Shown here: positions 6,353 through 6,381 of the stretch, piece after piece
How the letters are laid out: the number at the start of each line of letters is the position of its first letter
How positions within the stretch are numbered: position 1 is the stretch's first letter
NCBI GenBank assembly: GCA_024640835.1
Contig: JAHEEH010000123.1
Location: 1 to 6,381, forward strand
Length of the DNA stretch: 6,381 nt
Source: Bacteroidota bacterium
GTDB lineage: Bacteria > Bacteroidota > Rhodothermia > Rhodothermales > UBA10348
Direction of reading: 5' to 3'
Translations under genes and position numbers: made by a program
Notes under the pieces: model-generated
Seen by the model: only the letters and a program-made list of their open reading frames with translations
Databases searched by the model: none
What the model was told of the DNA's origin: nothing

Positions 6353-6381
6353 ATGGCACCGTCCCCGTACAAGGTCCTCGT
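6353..6381 (+). CDS. Possible start of a divergent gene (nine codons visible)
   Basis: ATG at 6353 opens a frame reading MAPSPYKVL and leaves the window. The 150-base gap to the divergent oxidoreductase ATG would suit a shared promoter region, and 'YKVLV' looks like a first beta strand of an alpha/beta protein. There is no good Shine-Dalgarno and far too little sequence to identify a product. It could equally be noncoding. Confidence 0.3.

Overview
The window is GC-rich bacterial DNA, almost fully coding, with three complete genes, one long partial gene at the left edge and a possible gene start at the right edge. No tRNA, rRNA, mobile element or CRISPR array is visible. The codon bias is so GC-rich at third positions that long false ORFs run codon-for-codon antisense to the real genes. 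Most starts lack a clear Shine-Dalgarno sequence. The gene types (array-type cytoplasmic sensor, secreted S12-type serine hydrolase, Gfo/Idh/MocA oxidoreductase paired with a TIM-barrel isomerase) would fit Gemmatimonadota or a high-GC Rhodothermota/Bacteroidota-like lineage. That assignment is inferred from remembered family distributions and is not proven by the sequence.

Left third (1-1908, minus strand): the 5' portion of a large soluble signalling protein. It reads open for 636 codons and leaves the window without a stop. It consists of repeated modules of about 187 residues. Each module begins with a helical 'LERVRAxAMAMR' linker and continues into a GAF-like alpha/beta sensor region. 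Three modules are complete and a fourth begins at the edge. The output domain lies outside the window.

A 132-bp divergent regulatory region (1909-2040) separates it from a plus-strand gene (2041-4002) for an exported serine hydrolase of the class C beta-lactamase / S12 type. This protein has a signal peptide, an N-terminal beta-sandwich resembling PPC domains, a catalytic domain with SVSK, YNN and HTGG motifs, and a duplicated C-terminal domain of about 90 residues.

The hydrolase gene converges, with only three bases between stop codons, on a two-gene minus-strand operon. That operon is transcribed from about 6202 leftward: a Gfo/Idh/MocA NAD(P)-dependent sugar dehydrogenase (5036-6202), then a sugar-phosphate-isomerase/epimerase-type TIM barrel (4006-5004). 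Such pairs commonly act together on sugars, polyols or glycosides through a keto-sugar intermediate; the substrate here cannot be read from sequence. The operon has a 150-bp leader with a 7-bp-arm inverted repeat. Beyond it, a divergent ATG at 6353 may start another gene.

I see no convincing new defence or mobile system. The most noteworthy element is the modular sensor array, which is easily missed because it has no stop in the window and a 587-codon antisense ORF covers it.
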